NCBI RefSeq assembly: GCF_000359125.1
Contig: NZ_CAAF010000065.1
Location: 1-64,000 of the forward strand
Direction: 5' to 3'
DNA: 64,000 bases
From: Mesorhizobium sp. STM 4661
GTDB taxonomy: Bacteria > Pseudomonadota > Alphaproteobacteria > Rhizobiales > Rhizobiaceae
The notes below the pieces were generated by a model. The model saw only the letters and a list, made by a program, of their open reading frames with translations, searched no databases and was not told where the DNA came from. Made by a program: the position numbers and the translations under genes. Shown here piece by piece: positions 8,740 to 19,099 of the stretch. Position 1 is the stretch's first letter. Every line of letters begins with the position of its first letter.

Positions 8740-9735
8740 ATGCTCGGCAAGGCCTTCAAGAAGCTCCGCCGCGACCTGGCGTTTCGCCACGGCAGGCGGC
8801 TTCGCCAGTTCAACTACTGGCTGGTAGCGCGCGCCGCGATGGCGATAATCTCGGTGCTGCGTCTGCTGCCGGTTGATAGCGCGCTCAATTTCGCCGACCG
8901 CGTCGCCCGCCGCATTGGTCCTTGGGTCGGACGCCACGACGTTGCCATCGACAATTTGCGCAAGGCCTATCCGGAAAAAAGCGAAGGGGAGATCCAGGCC
9001 ATCGCCTCCGACATGTGGGGCAATATGGCGCGCCTGGCGGCGGAATACATCTTTCTCGACGCCTTGTTCGACTTTGATCCGGCGTCGGCGAAGCCGGGCC
9101 GTGTCGAGGTCAAGGGGGTAGACCATTTCGTTCAAATCGCCGGCGAGGAAAAGCCGCACATCATCTTCACCGGGCACCTTGGCAATTTTGAGCTGCTGCC
9201 GGTGGCTGCCGCCACGTTCGGCATGAACATCACGGCGCTGTTTCGCCCGCCCAACAACCCTTATCTTGCCGAATACATCCTCTCGACGCGCCGCTCGACC
9301 ATGGGCTCCCTGCTGCCCTCGTCGACCGGCGCTTCATTCGCGCTGGCGGGCATCCTGGAGAAGGGCGGCAATATAGGCGTCCTCGTCGACCAGAAATTCT
9401 CGGGCGGGCTCGAAACGACCTTCTTCGGCCGCCCTTGCGAGAGCAACCGGATTCTGGCCACCTTGGCCCGGCACTATGATTGCGATGTCTATCCGGCGCG
9501 TTGCGTGCGCTTGCCGGGCAACCGCTTCCGGCTCGATATCGAGGACAGACTGACCTTGCCGCGCACTGCCGGCGGCAGTGTCGATGTCCAGGGCACCACC
9601 CAGCTTCTCAACGATGTCGTCGAGCGCTGGGTGCGCGAGGATCCCGGCCAGTGGATGTGGTTCCACAAAAGGTGGGAAATCAGCGGCCGTCGGAGAAAGC
9701 GTCAACAGGCGAGACAGCACGGCGAAGCCGCCTGA
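8740..9735 (+). CDS. lpxXL: Lipid A very-long-chain acyltransferase LpxXL (LpxL/HtrB family)
   Basis: 331 residues of the lysophospholipid acyltransferase-like LpxL family. It has one N-terminal hydrophobic helix (about residues 28-45), the catalytic HX4E-type motif GHLGNFELLPV (about 147), the substrate loop ALFRPPNNP, LVDQKFSGG and the C-terminal WMWFHKRWE that marks the family. Located at the inner membrane, it would transfer the very-long-chain acyl group from AcpXL to a lipid A acyl chain. It begins two bases after the dehydrogenase gene and is the last gene of the cluster; a strong terminator follows 80 bp downstream. Confidence 0.9.
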   Translation: MLGKAFKKLRRDLAFRHGRRLRQFNYWLVARAAMAIISVLRLLPVDSALNFADRVARRIGPWVGRHDVAIDNLRKAYPEKSEGEIQAIASDMWGNMARLAAEYIFLDALFDFDPASAKPGRVEVKGVDHFVQIAGEEKPHIIFTGHLGNFELLPVAAATFGMNITALFRPPNNPYLAEYILSTRRSTMGSLLPSSTGASFALAGILEKGGNIGVLVDQKFSGGLETTFFGRPCESNRILATLARHYDCDVYPARCVRLPGNRFRLDIEDRLTLPRTAGGSVDVQGTTQLLNDVVERWVREDPGQWMWFHKRWEISGRRRKRQQARQHGEAA

Positions 9736-9815
9736 GCAGCAGCGGTAGACGCAACAATTGCCAGGTGACGGCAGTTATGCTATTGTTTTGGGCATGGTGC
9801 TGATTTGCGCCAACG

Positions 9816-9840
9816 ACCCGCCCGCCGAGGCGGGTTTTTT
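9816..9840 (+). terminator. Rho-independent terminator after lpxXL
   Basis: A 7-bp perfect stem, ACCCGCC with GGCGGGT, a six-base loop and a run of five or more T residues. It lies 80 bp downstream of lpxXL and points in the same direction. Confidence 0.85.
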
Positions 9841-9933
9841 CTGGCCATCGACCGCTCGACGGCCGCCAAGCAGCCTGGCCGGTCCTTGGCGCCGCCGCAG
9901 ATGGCGTCGCCCCAATGGTGGGAATCTGATTGG

Positions 9934-10713
9934 TCAAAGCCTTGCCCCATCGGCCGTAAGTGCGTGCTCTCGCGTGCCGGAGACGATGATCTCCAGGACC
10001 TCATGCTCGTCGGTGTTCTTGATGTAGCGATCGCCGACATTCTCGCCGCGCTTCAGCACCATCACTCGGTCGCCCACGGCGAAGATGTCAACGAGGCGGT
10101 GGGAGATGATGATCTGGGCAACGCCCTGCTTTTTCAGTTCCAGCATGGTCTCGAGCAGCCGCTCGGTCGCCATCACCGAGAGATTGGCGGTCGGCTCGTC
10201 GAGGATCACCACGCGCGGCTGGAAGGAGATAGCGCGGGCAATCGCTACGGATTGCTGGCGGCCGCCCGACAGGCTCTCGACCTTTTGATAGACGGAGTTC
10301 ACGTCGACCTTGAGCCGCTTCAGCACGCTGTCGGCTTCCGCGTACATTTTCCGCCGATTGACGAAAAGGCCCTTGCGCGGCCAACGGCCAAGAAAGATGT
10401 TCTGACCGACATCCATATTCCCGCAAAGAGCGAAATCCTGGTAGATCATCTCGATGCCGGCGTCGCGGCTTTCGTGCGGGCTCTTGAAGTGCACCGGCTG
10501 CCCGGCGACGAACACCTCGCCGGCGTCGCGCTGGTAGGCGCCGGTCAGGATCTTCATCAGCGTCGACTTGCCGGCCGAGTTGTCGCCGACGAGGCCCAGG
10601 ATCTCGCCGGGATAGAGCACGAGGTCGACGTTGCGGAGCGCCTGCACCGCACCGAAGGCTTTTTCGATGCCCCGCATTTCTACGATCGGTGCAGGCGTGG
10701 TCGCGTCACGCAT
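9934..10713 (-). CDS. Sugar ABC transporter ATP-binding protein (FrcA/single-domain type)
   Basis: 259 residues with one ABC domain: Walker A GDNSAGKST (about 45), Q-loop YQDFALC, signature LSGGRQQ and Walker B VVILDEPTANL, then the switch His in IISHR. Most ribose/xylose importers use a double-domain ATPase of about 500 residues; this single domain with GDNSAGKST is like FrcA of rhizobial fructose importers. The start at 10713 overlaps the end of the permease gene by eight bases, indicating translational coupling. It energises the fused permease upstream. The sugar is not identified. Confidence 0.88.
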   Translation of the reverse strand: MRDATTPAPIVEMRGIEKAFGAVQALRNVDLVLYPGEILGLVGDNSAGKSTLMKILTGAYQRDAGEVFVAGQPVHFKSPHESRDAGIEMIYQDFALCGNMDVGQNIFLGRWPRKGLFVNRRKMYAEADSVLKRLKVDVNSVYQKVESLSGGRQQSVAIARAISFQPRVVILDEPTANLSVMATERLLETMLELKKQGVAQIIISHRLVDIFAVGDRVMVLKRGENVGDRYIKNTDEHEVLEIIVSGTREHALTADGARL

Positions 10714-12961
10714 GGGTGGTTTCCGCCGTTCTCGTGCGTCGCGCAAGGCGCGCCCGCAGGCGGCCGAAGATGTTGGCCTGGCGCACCCAGATGTCGATCA
10801 GCACCGCCACGATCAGGATGCCGCCGATGAAGACGTTGATCCAGTGCTGCGGCATGGTGAAGCCCTGGACGTTGAGCTGCAGCAGCGCCCGGATCAGGGT
10901 GATCACCGCCGCCCCGGCGAGCGCCCCGATCACGGTGCCGTAGCCGCCGAAGATCGAGCCGCCGCCGATGATCACCGAGGCGATGGCGTCGAGCTCGCGG
11001 AACTGGCCGGCCACCGGGTTGAAGCTGCGGAAGTAGGCGATGTTGATAATCCCGGCCATTGTCGCGCAGAGCGCCGCCAGCATGAGCGCGAGGAACCGCA
11101 CCCGGTTGGTGTTGATCCCGGCATAAGCGGCGGCGCGAATGTTGCCGCCGGTCGCATAGACCTTCTGCCCGAACGGCATGTAGGCGAGCACGACGCCGGC
11201 AAGGAGGGCGACGAACAGCATCCAGATGGTCTGGACGCTCACCACCTCGGCGATCGAGCGCACGAGCCCGTCCGGCAGCGAGATGCGGTAGTGCAGCAGG
11301 ATGTCGTTCACCTTGCGGCCAAGCAGGTTGTAGCCCTCGGGCCAGCCGGTGAGCTGCTGCCCGGCGACGAACCAGGCGGCGAGGCCGCGGGCGATGTAGA
11401 ACATGCCGAGCGTGGCGATGAAGGCCGGCAGCTTGAAGCCGACGGTGACGATCGCGTTGACGAGGCCGGCGCACATGCCCGCGAGCAGGCCCATCGCCAC
11501 GGCGGTCACGGGGTCGGCGCCGAGGACTTTGAGGAAATAGGCGGCGGTGCTGCCGGCAAGGGCGAGCACTGCCCCGACGGAGAGGTCGATATCGCCGGCG
11601 GCGATGACGTAGGTGAGCCCGACGGTGATCAGCGCAAGCTCGGTGTAGTTGAGCAGGATCGCGAAGCTGTTGGACAGGTTCCACCAGTAGTCCGGCCGGA
11701 GCGCAAGGCCGGTCAGCCACAGAAGCGCGGTCAGGATGATGGCGAGCGCGTCGCGCCGGGCGAGGAACTTGCCGAACCCGGTGGCCGACAGCGCCATGTC
11801 GGTCGCCATCGCGCCCTTGGTCTGCACCCCCTCGATCGCGATACCGCCGATCTCGTAGGCCGGTGGCGGCGGCTGGCCGCGGAGCCAGGCCCAGAGGCGC
11901 CCTGCCACCTGGCGGCGGATGAGATAGGGCTCGATGAGCACCGCGACGATGAGCAGCAGCCCGAGGAACACCGGCACCGCGCCGACCGGCAGCGAGAAGA
12001 CGGCGTTGACCGTGATCTCCTCGTCGCCGATCTTGATGATGCGCGTGATCGGCCAGCCCTCGCGCAACACCTTGTCGAGCAGCACCACCAGCAGGGCACC
12101 AAGGCAGGATCCAGCGACCCGGCCGCGGCCGCCGAGGATCGAGGCGCCGCCGATGATCACGGCGGCGATGACGGTCAGCTCGCCGCTGACGCCGTAGAGG
12201 GGCGTCACGCCCTTGTCCTGGGCCGCCGACAGCAGGCCGGCAAGCGCCGCGCAGAGCGATGAGATCAGGTAGGCCCGGATGCGCACCCAGTTGGTCGGGA
12301 TGCCGGCATAGGACGCCGCCTGCTCGTTGCCGCCGGTGGCGAAGGTCTCGTAGCCCCAGCGGGTCTTGGCGAGCACATAGGCGCCGATCACGGCGACAAT
12401 GGCGAAGATCGCGATCTGGTTGTTGAAGCCGAGGAGATTGGTCTCGCCGAGGTGAAAAAAAAGCGGATAACCGGTCGCCTTGGCGGGATAGTAGATCGAC
12501 TGGCCGTGGGTCAGCGCCAGCACGAAGCCGCGGCCGATGAACAGGATGGTCAGCGTGGCGATGAACGCCGGCACCTTCAGGATGGTGACGAGCACGCCGT
12601 TGATCAGCCCGATCAGCGTGCCGAGCAGCAGGCAGAGGATCACCGAGGGGACGATGCCGAGATCGAGAAAGCTCGGGGCGAACAGCCTGGCGAAGACGAC
12701 GGCGACCAGGCCGTAAGTGGAACCGACCGAAAGATCGAGGTCCTTGTTGACGATGACGAAGGTCACTCCGACCGCGATGATGGCAACCCGCGAGGTGTCG
12801 CGGAGTAGCGAGTGAAAGGCCCCTGTTGACCCGAAGAACGCGGGATTGACGAGAGCGCCGCCGAGATAGAGCAGCAAAAGCAAGGCAAGGAGGCCCACCT
12901 CCCAGCCGCCGACAATCTGGGACGGCGCACGGCCGAGCGATGTGGTCGCGGTGGGCGCCAT
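10706..12961 (-). CDS. Fused double permease of a sugar ABC transporter (two BPD_transp_2 modules in one chain)
   Basis: 751 residues, about twice a normal FrcC/RbsC permease. Both halves contain the full module. The first (about 20-365) has VIVNKDLDLSVGS and ATLTILFIGRGF. The second (about 385-735) has VIAAGDIDLSVGA and ATLGMFYIARG. Each half also has a late glycine-rich IGGASILGGRG or IGGGSIFGGYG segment. The joint is a hydrophilic stretch around RGQPPPPAYEIGG. The reading frame is unbroken, so this is a true fusion and would act as an intramolecular permease dimer. The start at 12961 is chosen because AGAGGGGG precedes it. The gene lies between the binding protein and the ATPase. Confidence 0.87.
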   Translation of the reverse strand: MAPTATTSLGRAPSQIVGGWEVGLLALLLLLYLGGALVNPAFFGSTGAFHSLLRDTSRVAIIAVGVTFVIVNKDLDLSVGSTYGLVAVVFARLFAPSFLDLGIVPSVILCLLLGTLIGLINGVLVTILKVPAFIATLTILFIGRGFVLALTHGQSIYYPAKATGYPLFFHLGETNLLGFNNQIAIFAIVAVIGAYVLAKTRWGYETFATGGNEQAASYAGIPTNWVRIRAYLISSLCAALAGLLSAAQDKGVTPLYGVSGELTVIAAVIIGGASILGGRGRVAGSCLGALLVVLLDKVLREGWPITRIIKIGDEEITVNAVFSLPVGAVPVFLGLLLIVAVLIEPYLIRRQVAGRLWAWLRGQPPPPAYEIGGIAIEGVQTKGAMATDMALSATGFGKFLARRDALAIILTALLWLTGLALRPDYWWNLSNSFAILLNYTELALITVGLTYVIAAGDIDLSVGAVLALAGSTAAYFLKVLGADPVTAVAMGLLAGMCAGLVNAIVTVGFKLPAFIATLGMFYIARGLAAWFVAGQQLTGWPEGYNLLGRKVNDILLHYRISLPDGLVRSIAEVVSVQTIWMLFVALLAGVVLAYMPFGQKVYATGGNIRAAAYAGINTNRVRFLALMLAALCATMAGIINIAYFRSFNPVAGQFRELDAIASVIIGGGSIFGGYGTVIGALAGAAVITLIRALLQLNVQGFTMPQHWINVFIGGILIVAVLIDIWVRQANIFGRLRARLARRTRTAETTHA

Positions 12962-13039
12962 GGGTCCCCCTCTGGTTGTTGCCGTCGCTGCGGGGGAGCT
13001 CGCGCCCTCCCGCACCGATTTTAGACGTTCCGAGCGGAC

Positions 13040-14122
13040 TCAGTTCTCGAAGCGCTTGCCGACTTTCTCGACGGTCTCCTGCGTCACGAGTTGGGCGCGT
13101 GTGTCGAGGTTGGCTGCCGCGATGCCGCGATCGATCTGCAGATAGAGCTGCATGACCGGCCAGAAGCCCTGCAAGAAGGGCTGCTGCCCGAGCGCACCGG
13201 TCAGATCGCCGCTCTTCATCGCATCCTGCTGGGCCGGGCCGAGGTCGAAACCGTAGGCGCAGATCTTGCCGGTCATTCCGGTCTGAGCGACGGCCTTGGC
13301 AAGCGCCGGCGTGAACACGTTGTTGCCGGCGAACGCGCCAACGACGTCGCCGCGCGATTCGAACAGCGTCACGATGCCGTTCACCGGATCATTTGGATTG
13401 GTGTCGATACCGGTGTTCTCCGGACCCGCGTCGACCTTGAAGGCATCAAGCTTGCCGGCATCCCTCAAGCCCTTGACGATGGCGTTGAAAGCCGAAGTGA
13501 CACGATTGTTCACCTCGATGTTGCCCATTGCGGTCGACGACGGCAGGACGATCGACCCCTTCTCGATACCCTTGTCCGCGAGGCACTTGACGAGCGCCTC
13601 GCCGGCGATTGCGGCAGCGGAGGCGTCCTGGCCGGTGTGGCCGATGCCGCTGCGGTTGAGGATCGTGCCGTCAAAGGAATTGGTTGTGGCGACCGGTATG
13701 CCCTTCGCCTCGGCGGCCTTGACGATGTCGTTGTAGGCGCCGACCTGGGGCGTTGTCATGATCAGCCCGTCGATCGTCGGATCCTGCACGATCTGGTTCA
13801 GGATTTCGATCTCGCGGGCAGGGTCGTCGGTCGGCGATTCCGAGCCGAGCAGCAGGATCTTGGCGCCGATCAGGTTGCCGGCGACGGTCGCGCCGACGTA
13901 GACCGGATCGAAGAAGCCATTGCCGGCAGTGTGTGTCACGATAGCGAAAGTTAGGCGACCATCGGCCGAATGGAAGTCCTTGGTACCGGGGGCTTCCTTT
14001 GCGGCCTCTTCGAAGCTGTAGCCGCCGACCGCCTTATCGACGCCGCCCGATTGTGCGTAGGCGTTCGATACGTCGAGCGATAACGCCGCGGCAAAAGCCG
14101 CGAGCACGAAAATGCGTTTCAT
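13040..14122 (-). CDS. Periplasmic sugar-binding protein of the ABC transporter (FrcB-like)
   Basis: 360 residues with a signal peptide (FVLAAFAAALSLDVSNAYA, cut after about 22). The type I periplasmic binding fold follows, with FAIVTHTAGNGFFDPVYVGA at the start of lobe 1, GLIMTTPQVGAYNDIVKAAE, GIPVATTNSFDG and an ending EKVGKRFEN. The look is that of fructose/ribose-binding proteins, which deliver sugars to an FrcC-type permease. The start ATG 14122 has a strong GGGAGG upstream. It is the first gene of a minus-strand operon with the fused permease (78 bp gap) and ATPase; the operon promoter should lie in 14123-14300. Confidence 0.86.
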   Translation of the reverse strand: MKRIFVLAAFAAALSLDVSNAYAQSGGVDKAVGGYSFEEAAKEAPGTKDFHSADGRLTFAIVTHTAGNGFFDPVYVGATVAGNLIGAKILLLGSESPTDDPAREIEILNQIVQDPTIDGLIMTTPQVGAYNDIVKAAEAKGIPVATTNSFDGTILNRSGIGHTGQDASAAAIAGEALVKCLADKGIEKGSIVLPSSTAMGNIEVNNRVTSAFNAIVKGLRDAGKLDAFKVDAGPENTGIDTNPNDPVNGIVTLFESRGDVVGAFAGNNVFTPALAKAVAQTGMTGKICAYGFDLGPAQQDAMKSGDLTGALGQQPFLQGFWPVMQLYLQIDRGIAAANLDTRAQLVTQETVEKVGKRFEN

Positions 14123-14362
14123 GATTATCCTCCCTTGCAACCAACGGTCGGAAGCCGTTCGGGCGCATTTATTCAGGGATTCCGAATGCTTCCTCCCACC
14201 CCGTATATTCTGCCCAAAGCCTGCCCACGTAAATAGAGCTCCCACTTTCACCGACGAATTGGTTCAGAGCGGAAAGCCGGCGTCGCTTCACAGCCCATTC
14301 GACTTCTTGTAGGAGCCGCGAACCCTCGGCTTTCCGCTTCCTTCGCTTGCAGCCAGCCACAG

Positions 14363-14791
14363 CTAGTCGGTAACGACGATCCGCGTGTTGCGGAAGCCGG
14401 CTTGCCGCACCATGGAATAGAAGGTGGCAGCGTTGGCGGTGCGCAGCCGAACACAGCCATGCGACGCCGGGCGCCCTAGCTGCTTGACCGCGCCCGTGCC
14501 GTGGATGGCATAGCCGCCGCGAAAGAACACCGAATAAGGCATCGGCGACATGTCGTATTTGCGCGAGTACCACATCCGTTCCGTCCGCTGCGGCCGATAG
14601 CTGCCGCGTGGCGTGACATAACCTTTGCGGGCGGTGGATACGGTCCACCGATACACCGCCTGACCATGTCTTACCGTCATCCTCTGCGAAGATATGTCGA
14701 TGTTTGCGACCAGTTTGGCTGCCTGGCCCTCGACTGAAGAACCAAACAGCATCGTTGCCAGAACCGCTGCCATGAGAACGGTCTTTTTCAT
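14363..14791 (-). CDS. L,D-transpeptidase (YkuD domain), exported
   Basis: 142 residues with a signal peptide (VLMAAVLATMLFGSSVEG). The YkuD catalytic motif is clear: the first His in YAIHGTGAV and the Ser-His-Gly-Cys in PASHGCVRL (nucleophile near residue 114). Such enzymes make 3-3 cross-links in peptidoglycan or attach proteins to it in the periplasm. It consists of just the catalytic domain without a LysM or PG-binding module. AAAGGGG precedes the start. It stands alone between the sugar-uptake operon and the divergent M20 peptidase. The 240 bp on its downstream side hold nothing I recognise. Confidence 0.88.
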   Translation of the reverse strand: MKKTVLMAAVLATMLFGSSVEGQAAKLVANIDISSQRMTVRHGQAVYRWTVSTARKGYVTPRGSYRPQRTERMWYSRKYDMSPMPYSVFFRGGYAIHGTGAVKQLGRPASHGCVRLRTANAATFYSMVRQAGFRNTRIVVTD

Positions 14792-15012
14792 GCGATCAAA
14801 CCCCTTTGATTGCCCTGCCTGCTTGCCTTCACGCCATTATTCATCTTTTTAATGGCGCGTGAGCGAAATATCACACACTCCCTGACGAATTCACCAATCC
14901 AAAGCAGCGAATTTGAACGATTTCCCGCCATAGTTGCCGCAGCGATACGCAACTTTGGCGCGATCCGCCAACAGGCTTGCCAAATCGCGTGCTTCGTTGC
15001 TCAACTCGCCGG

Positions 15013-16293
15013 ATGAACGAACGACTCCTGAAGGCGGTCGATGACCGGGTCGACGACCTGGTCGCGCTGACCGCCGACCTGATCCGCTTTCCAACTGTCA
15101 ATCCGCCTGGCGAGGCCTATCGGCCATGCGCCGAATATATCGGCGCACGCCTGAAGAAGCGCGGTTTCGAGACCGAATTCATCCGCGCCGAAGGCACGCC
15201 CGGCGACACCGACCGCTATCCGCGCGTCAACGTCGTCGCCCGTTTTGACGGCCGCTCGGCCGGCGCCTGCGTGCATTTCAACTCGCATATCGATGTCGTC
15301 GAAGCCGGCGAAGGCTGGACCGTCGATCCGTTCGCCGGCGTCGTCAGGGATGGCAAGGTCTATGGCCGTGGCGCGTGCGACATGAAGGGCGGGCTTGCCG
15401 CCTCGATCATCGCCGCCGAGGCCTTCATGGAGGTCTTTCCCGATTTTCCCGGCGCAATCGAAATATCCGGCACGGCCGACGAGGAATCCGGCGGCTTCGG
15501 CGGCGTCGCCCATCTGGCGAAGCTCGGCTATTTCTCCGCGCCGAAGGTCGACCACGTCATCATCCCCGAGCCATTGAACAAGGATCGCATCTGCCTTGGC
15601 CACCGCGGTGTCTGGTGGGCCGAGATCGAGACCAAGGGCGAGATCGCGCATGGCTCGATGCCGTTCCTCGGCGACAATGCGGTGCGCCATATGGGCGCCG
15701 TGCTAAGGGCTTTCGAGGACGAGCTGTTTCCGGCGCTTGACCGCAAGATGACGCGCATGCCGGTCGTGCCCGAGGGGGCAAAACGCTCGACCATGAACAT
15801 CAATTCGATCCATGGCGGCCAGACCGAGGATTTCCGGCCCGGCCTGCCCTCGCCCAACGTGCCGGATTCCTGCCGGCTGACCATCGACCGCCGCTTCCTG
15901 CTCGAAGAGGATTTGGGCACGGTCAAAAGCGAGGTCACTGATATCCTCGAGCGGCTGAAGCGCGATCGCAAGAAATTCGACTACGAGATCCGGGACCTCA
16001 TGGAGGTGCTGCCGCTGATGACCGAGCGCGACGCGCCGGTGGTCAAGGCGGTGGCGCAAGGCATCATGGAGATTTTCGACCGCGAGCCCGACTACGTGAT
16101 TTCGCCCGGCACCTACGACCAGAAGCACATTGCCCGCATCGGCCATATCTACGACTGCATCGCCTATGGTCCAGGCATTCTCGACCTCGCTCATCGGCCC
16201 GACGAATGGGTCGGGATATCAGACATGGTGGAATCGGCGAAGGTGATGGCGATCGGGCTCAATGTGCTGCTGAGAGGTACCGTCGCCGGGTAG
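15013..16293 (+). CDS. M20 family metallopeptidase (ArgE/DapE-like deacylase)
   Basis: 426 residues with the di-zinc site of M20 enzymes: His-x-Asp in FNSHIDVVEAG (about 95), bridging Asp in GRGACDMKGG (about 128), the Glu pair in TADEESGG (about 161), a Glu in IIPEPLN, and the last His in DLAHRPDEW near the C-terminus. The family includes acetylornithine deacetylase, succinyl-diaminopimelate desuccinylase and various amino-acid deacylases. The following genes encode a dipeptide-type importer, so hydrolysis of an imported peptide or N-acyl amino acid is more likely than arginine or lysine synthesis. The start at 15013 has a weak ribosome site. Confidence 0.83.
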   Translation: MNERLLKAVDDRVDDLVALTADLIRFPTVNPPGEAYRPCAEYIGARLKKRGFETEFIRAEGTPGDTDRYPRVNVVARFDGRSAGACVHFNSHIDVVEAGEGWTVDPFAGVVRDGKVYGRGACDMKGGLAASIIAAEAFMEVFPDFPGAIEISGTADEESGGFGGVAHLAKLGYFSAPKVDHVIIPEPLNKDRICLGHRGVWWAEIETKGEIAHGSMPFLGDNAVRHMGAVLRAFEDELFPALDRKMTRMPVVPEGAKRSTMNINSIHGGQTEDFRPGLPSPNVPDSCRLTIDRRFLLEEDLGTVKSEVTDILERLKRDRKKFDYEIRDLMEVLPLMTERDAPVVKAVAQGIMEIFDREPDYVISPGTYDQKHIARIGHIYDCIAYGPGILDLAHRPDEWVGISDMVESAKVMAIGLNVLLRGTVAG

Positions 16294-16449
16294 CGACCGG
16301 GTGCGCCAATTGATTGAGCATGCAGTTCGGAGAAAAACATTCCTCCCGGCACTGCCGGACAGCATGAAACGCGATTTACTCCTCGGCGAAATCACGCTTC
16401 TATCCGCCGGGTTTTTTGAGCACATTCGAGCCTATGGGGAGTTTGCGCG

Positions 16450-17928
16450 ATGAAATTGTGGAAAACCATTCTGGCCGCCGCGGCGCTGGCACTGGCCGCT
16501 GGCGCTTCTGCGTTTGCCGCGCGAACCGACCTCGTCATCGGCATTCCGCTCGAACCGCCGCATCTCGATCCGACCGCGGGCGCCGCGGCGGCGATCGACG
16601 AAGTGCTCTACGCCAATGTGTTCGAGGGCCTGACCCGCATCGGCCCGAATGGCGAGGTGCTGCCCGACCTCGCCGAAAGCTGGACCATTTCCGATGACGG
16701 CAAGGTCTACACCTTCAAGCTGCATAGCGGCGTGAAATTCCACGACGGCACCGACTTCAACGCCGACGACGTGAAATTCTCGCTCGACCGCGCCCGCGCC
16801 GACACCTCCGTCAACGCGCAAAAGGGCCTGTTCGCCGCCATCGATACGGTCGAGGTCGTCGATCCGGCGACAGTGAAGATCACGCTGAAGAACCCGCAAG
16901 GCTCCTTCCTCTACAATATGGGCTGGGGCGACGCGGTCATCGTCGCGCCTGAGACAGCCGACACCAACAGGGAAAAACCCATCGGCACCGGTCCGTTCAA
17001 ATTCCAGAGCTGGGCCAAGGGCTCGTCGATCACGCTGGTGAAGTCCGACACCTACTGGGGCGCCCCGGTGTCCCTCGACAAGGCCGAGTTCCGCATCGTC
17101 CCCGATGCCGCCGCCGCGATACCGGCGCTGCTTTCCGGCGACGTCCAGGCCATTCCTTTCCTCGATCCCGACAGCGCCGCGCAGATCAAGGACGATCCCC
17201 GCTTCAAGGTGGTGATCGGCGCCACCGAGGGCGAAACCATCCTGTCCATCAACAACAAGAAACCGCCTTTCGACAGACCGCAGGTCAGGCAGGCGATTTC
17301 CTATGCGCTCGACCGCAAGGCGATCATCGACGGCGCCTCGGCCGGCCTCGGCGTGCCGATCGGCTCGCATATGTCGCCGGCCAGCAAGGACTATGTCAAC
17401 CTCACCGGCCGCTATCCGCACGATGTGGCCAAGGCCAGGGAATTATTGAAGGAAGCCGGCTTCGAGAACGGCATCAAGGCGACGCTGAAACTGCCGCCAC
17501 CTTCCTATGCGCGGCTTGGCGGCGAGATCATCGCCTCCGAGCTTCGCGATGTCGGCATCGATCTGGAGATCATTCCGGTCGAATGGGCGCAGTGGCTGGA
17601 CCAGGTGTTCACCAAGAAGGATTACGACCTGACCATCGTCTCCCACACCGAGCCCAACGATATCGATATCTATTCGCGCAAGGATTATTACTTCAATTAC
17701 GACAACCCGGCCTTCGACAAGATCATCGCCGATTTGAACCTCACCTCCGACGAGGCCAGGCGCAAGGAGCTGCTCGGGCAGGCGCAGAAGATACTGGCCG
17801 ACGACGCCGTGGTCGGCTTCCTCTACGAACTGCCGAAGGTCGGCGTCTGGGACGCCAAGCTGCAAGGCCTGTGGGAAAACGCACCGATCCAGGCCAACGA
17901 CCTGACCAAGGTGAAGTGGACGGATTGA
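16450..17928 (+). CDS. Periplasmic substrate-binding protein of a dipeptide/oligopeptide-type ABC importer
   Basis: 492 residues with a signal peptide (TILAAAALALAAGASAFA). It is a solute-binding family 5 (DppA/OppA) protein: LVIGIPLEPPHLDPTAG at the mature start, YANVFEGLTRIGPNGEVLPDLAESW, FKLHSGVKFHDGTDFNADDV and IGTGPFKFQSW. GGGGAG precedes the ATG. It is the first transporter gene of the 16.4-21.6 kb set and follows the M20 peptidase by 156 bp. It would bind a peptide or another family 5 ligand such as an opine or nickel chelate; the ligand cannot be told. Confidence 0.9.
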   Translation: MKLWKTILAAAALALAAGASAFAARTDLVIGIPLEPPHLDPTAGAAAAIDEVLYANVFEGLTRIGPNGEVLPDLAESWTISDDGKVYTFKLHSGVKFHDGTDFNADDVKFSLDRARADTSVNAQKGLFAAIDTVEVVDPATVKITLKNPQGSFLYNMGWGDAVIVAPETADTNREKPIGTGPFKFQSWAKGSSITLVKSDTYWGAPVSLDKAEFRIVPDAAAAIPALLSGDVQAIPFLDPDSAAQIKDDPRFKVVIGATEGETILSINNKKPPFDRPQVRQAISYALDRKAIIDGASAGLGVPIGSHMSPASKDYVNLTGRYPHDVAKARELLKEAGFENGIKATLKLPPPSYARLGGEIIASELRDVGIDLEIIPVEWAQWLDQVFTKKDYDLTIVSHTEPNDIDIYSRKDYYFNYDNPAFDKIIADLNLTSDEARRKELLGQAQKILADDAVVGFLYELPKVGVWDAKLQGLWENAPIQANDLTKVKWTD

Positions 17929-17950
17929 AAGAGGGGAACTTGCGCTCCGT

Positions 17951-18110
17951 CCCACCCCCCTCTGCCCTGCCGGGCATCTCCCCCGCAAGGGGGGAGATTG
18001 CGCGCTCAGCCGCTTTCGCCAATCCTGAACGTGGCAGAAGAGGCGTGCCGCCGAAGCTGCCGATCTCCCCCCTTGCGGGGGAGATGTCCGGCAGGACAGA
18101 GGGGGGTGGG
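17951..18110 (+). repeat. Large inverted intergenic repeat between binding-protein and permease genes
   Basis: The left arm (about 17951-17997) and right arm (about 18064-18110) are near-perfect inverted copies, each about 47 bp. Each carries its own small palindrome of the form CTCCCCC-GCAA-GGGGGGAG. About 65 bp separates them. When translated it gives the ISPARGEIG / ISPLAGEM peptides often seen as spurious ORFs in rhizobia. The hairpin could lower expression of the permeases relative to the binding protein. Confidence 0.85.
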
Positions 18111-18151
18111 CGGGAATGCAATCTCTACTCGGTCGCCGCACCGGGCAGAAC

Positions 18152-19095
<944 letters not shown>

Positions 19096-19099
<4 letters not shown>

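Noticed and set aside
10631..12262. A 543-codon open frame on the plus strand opposite the fused permease
   Set aside because: Its product is full of Asp/His/Gly/Arg without any domain, and the minus strand encodes a clear permease with motifs; the frame is open only because of high G+C.
17741..18121. A small protein gene on the minus strand containing ISPARGEIG-type sequence
   Set aside because: It is the translation of the inverted intergenic repeat and of the end of the binding-protein gene, a common spurious call.
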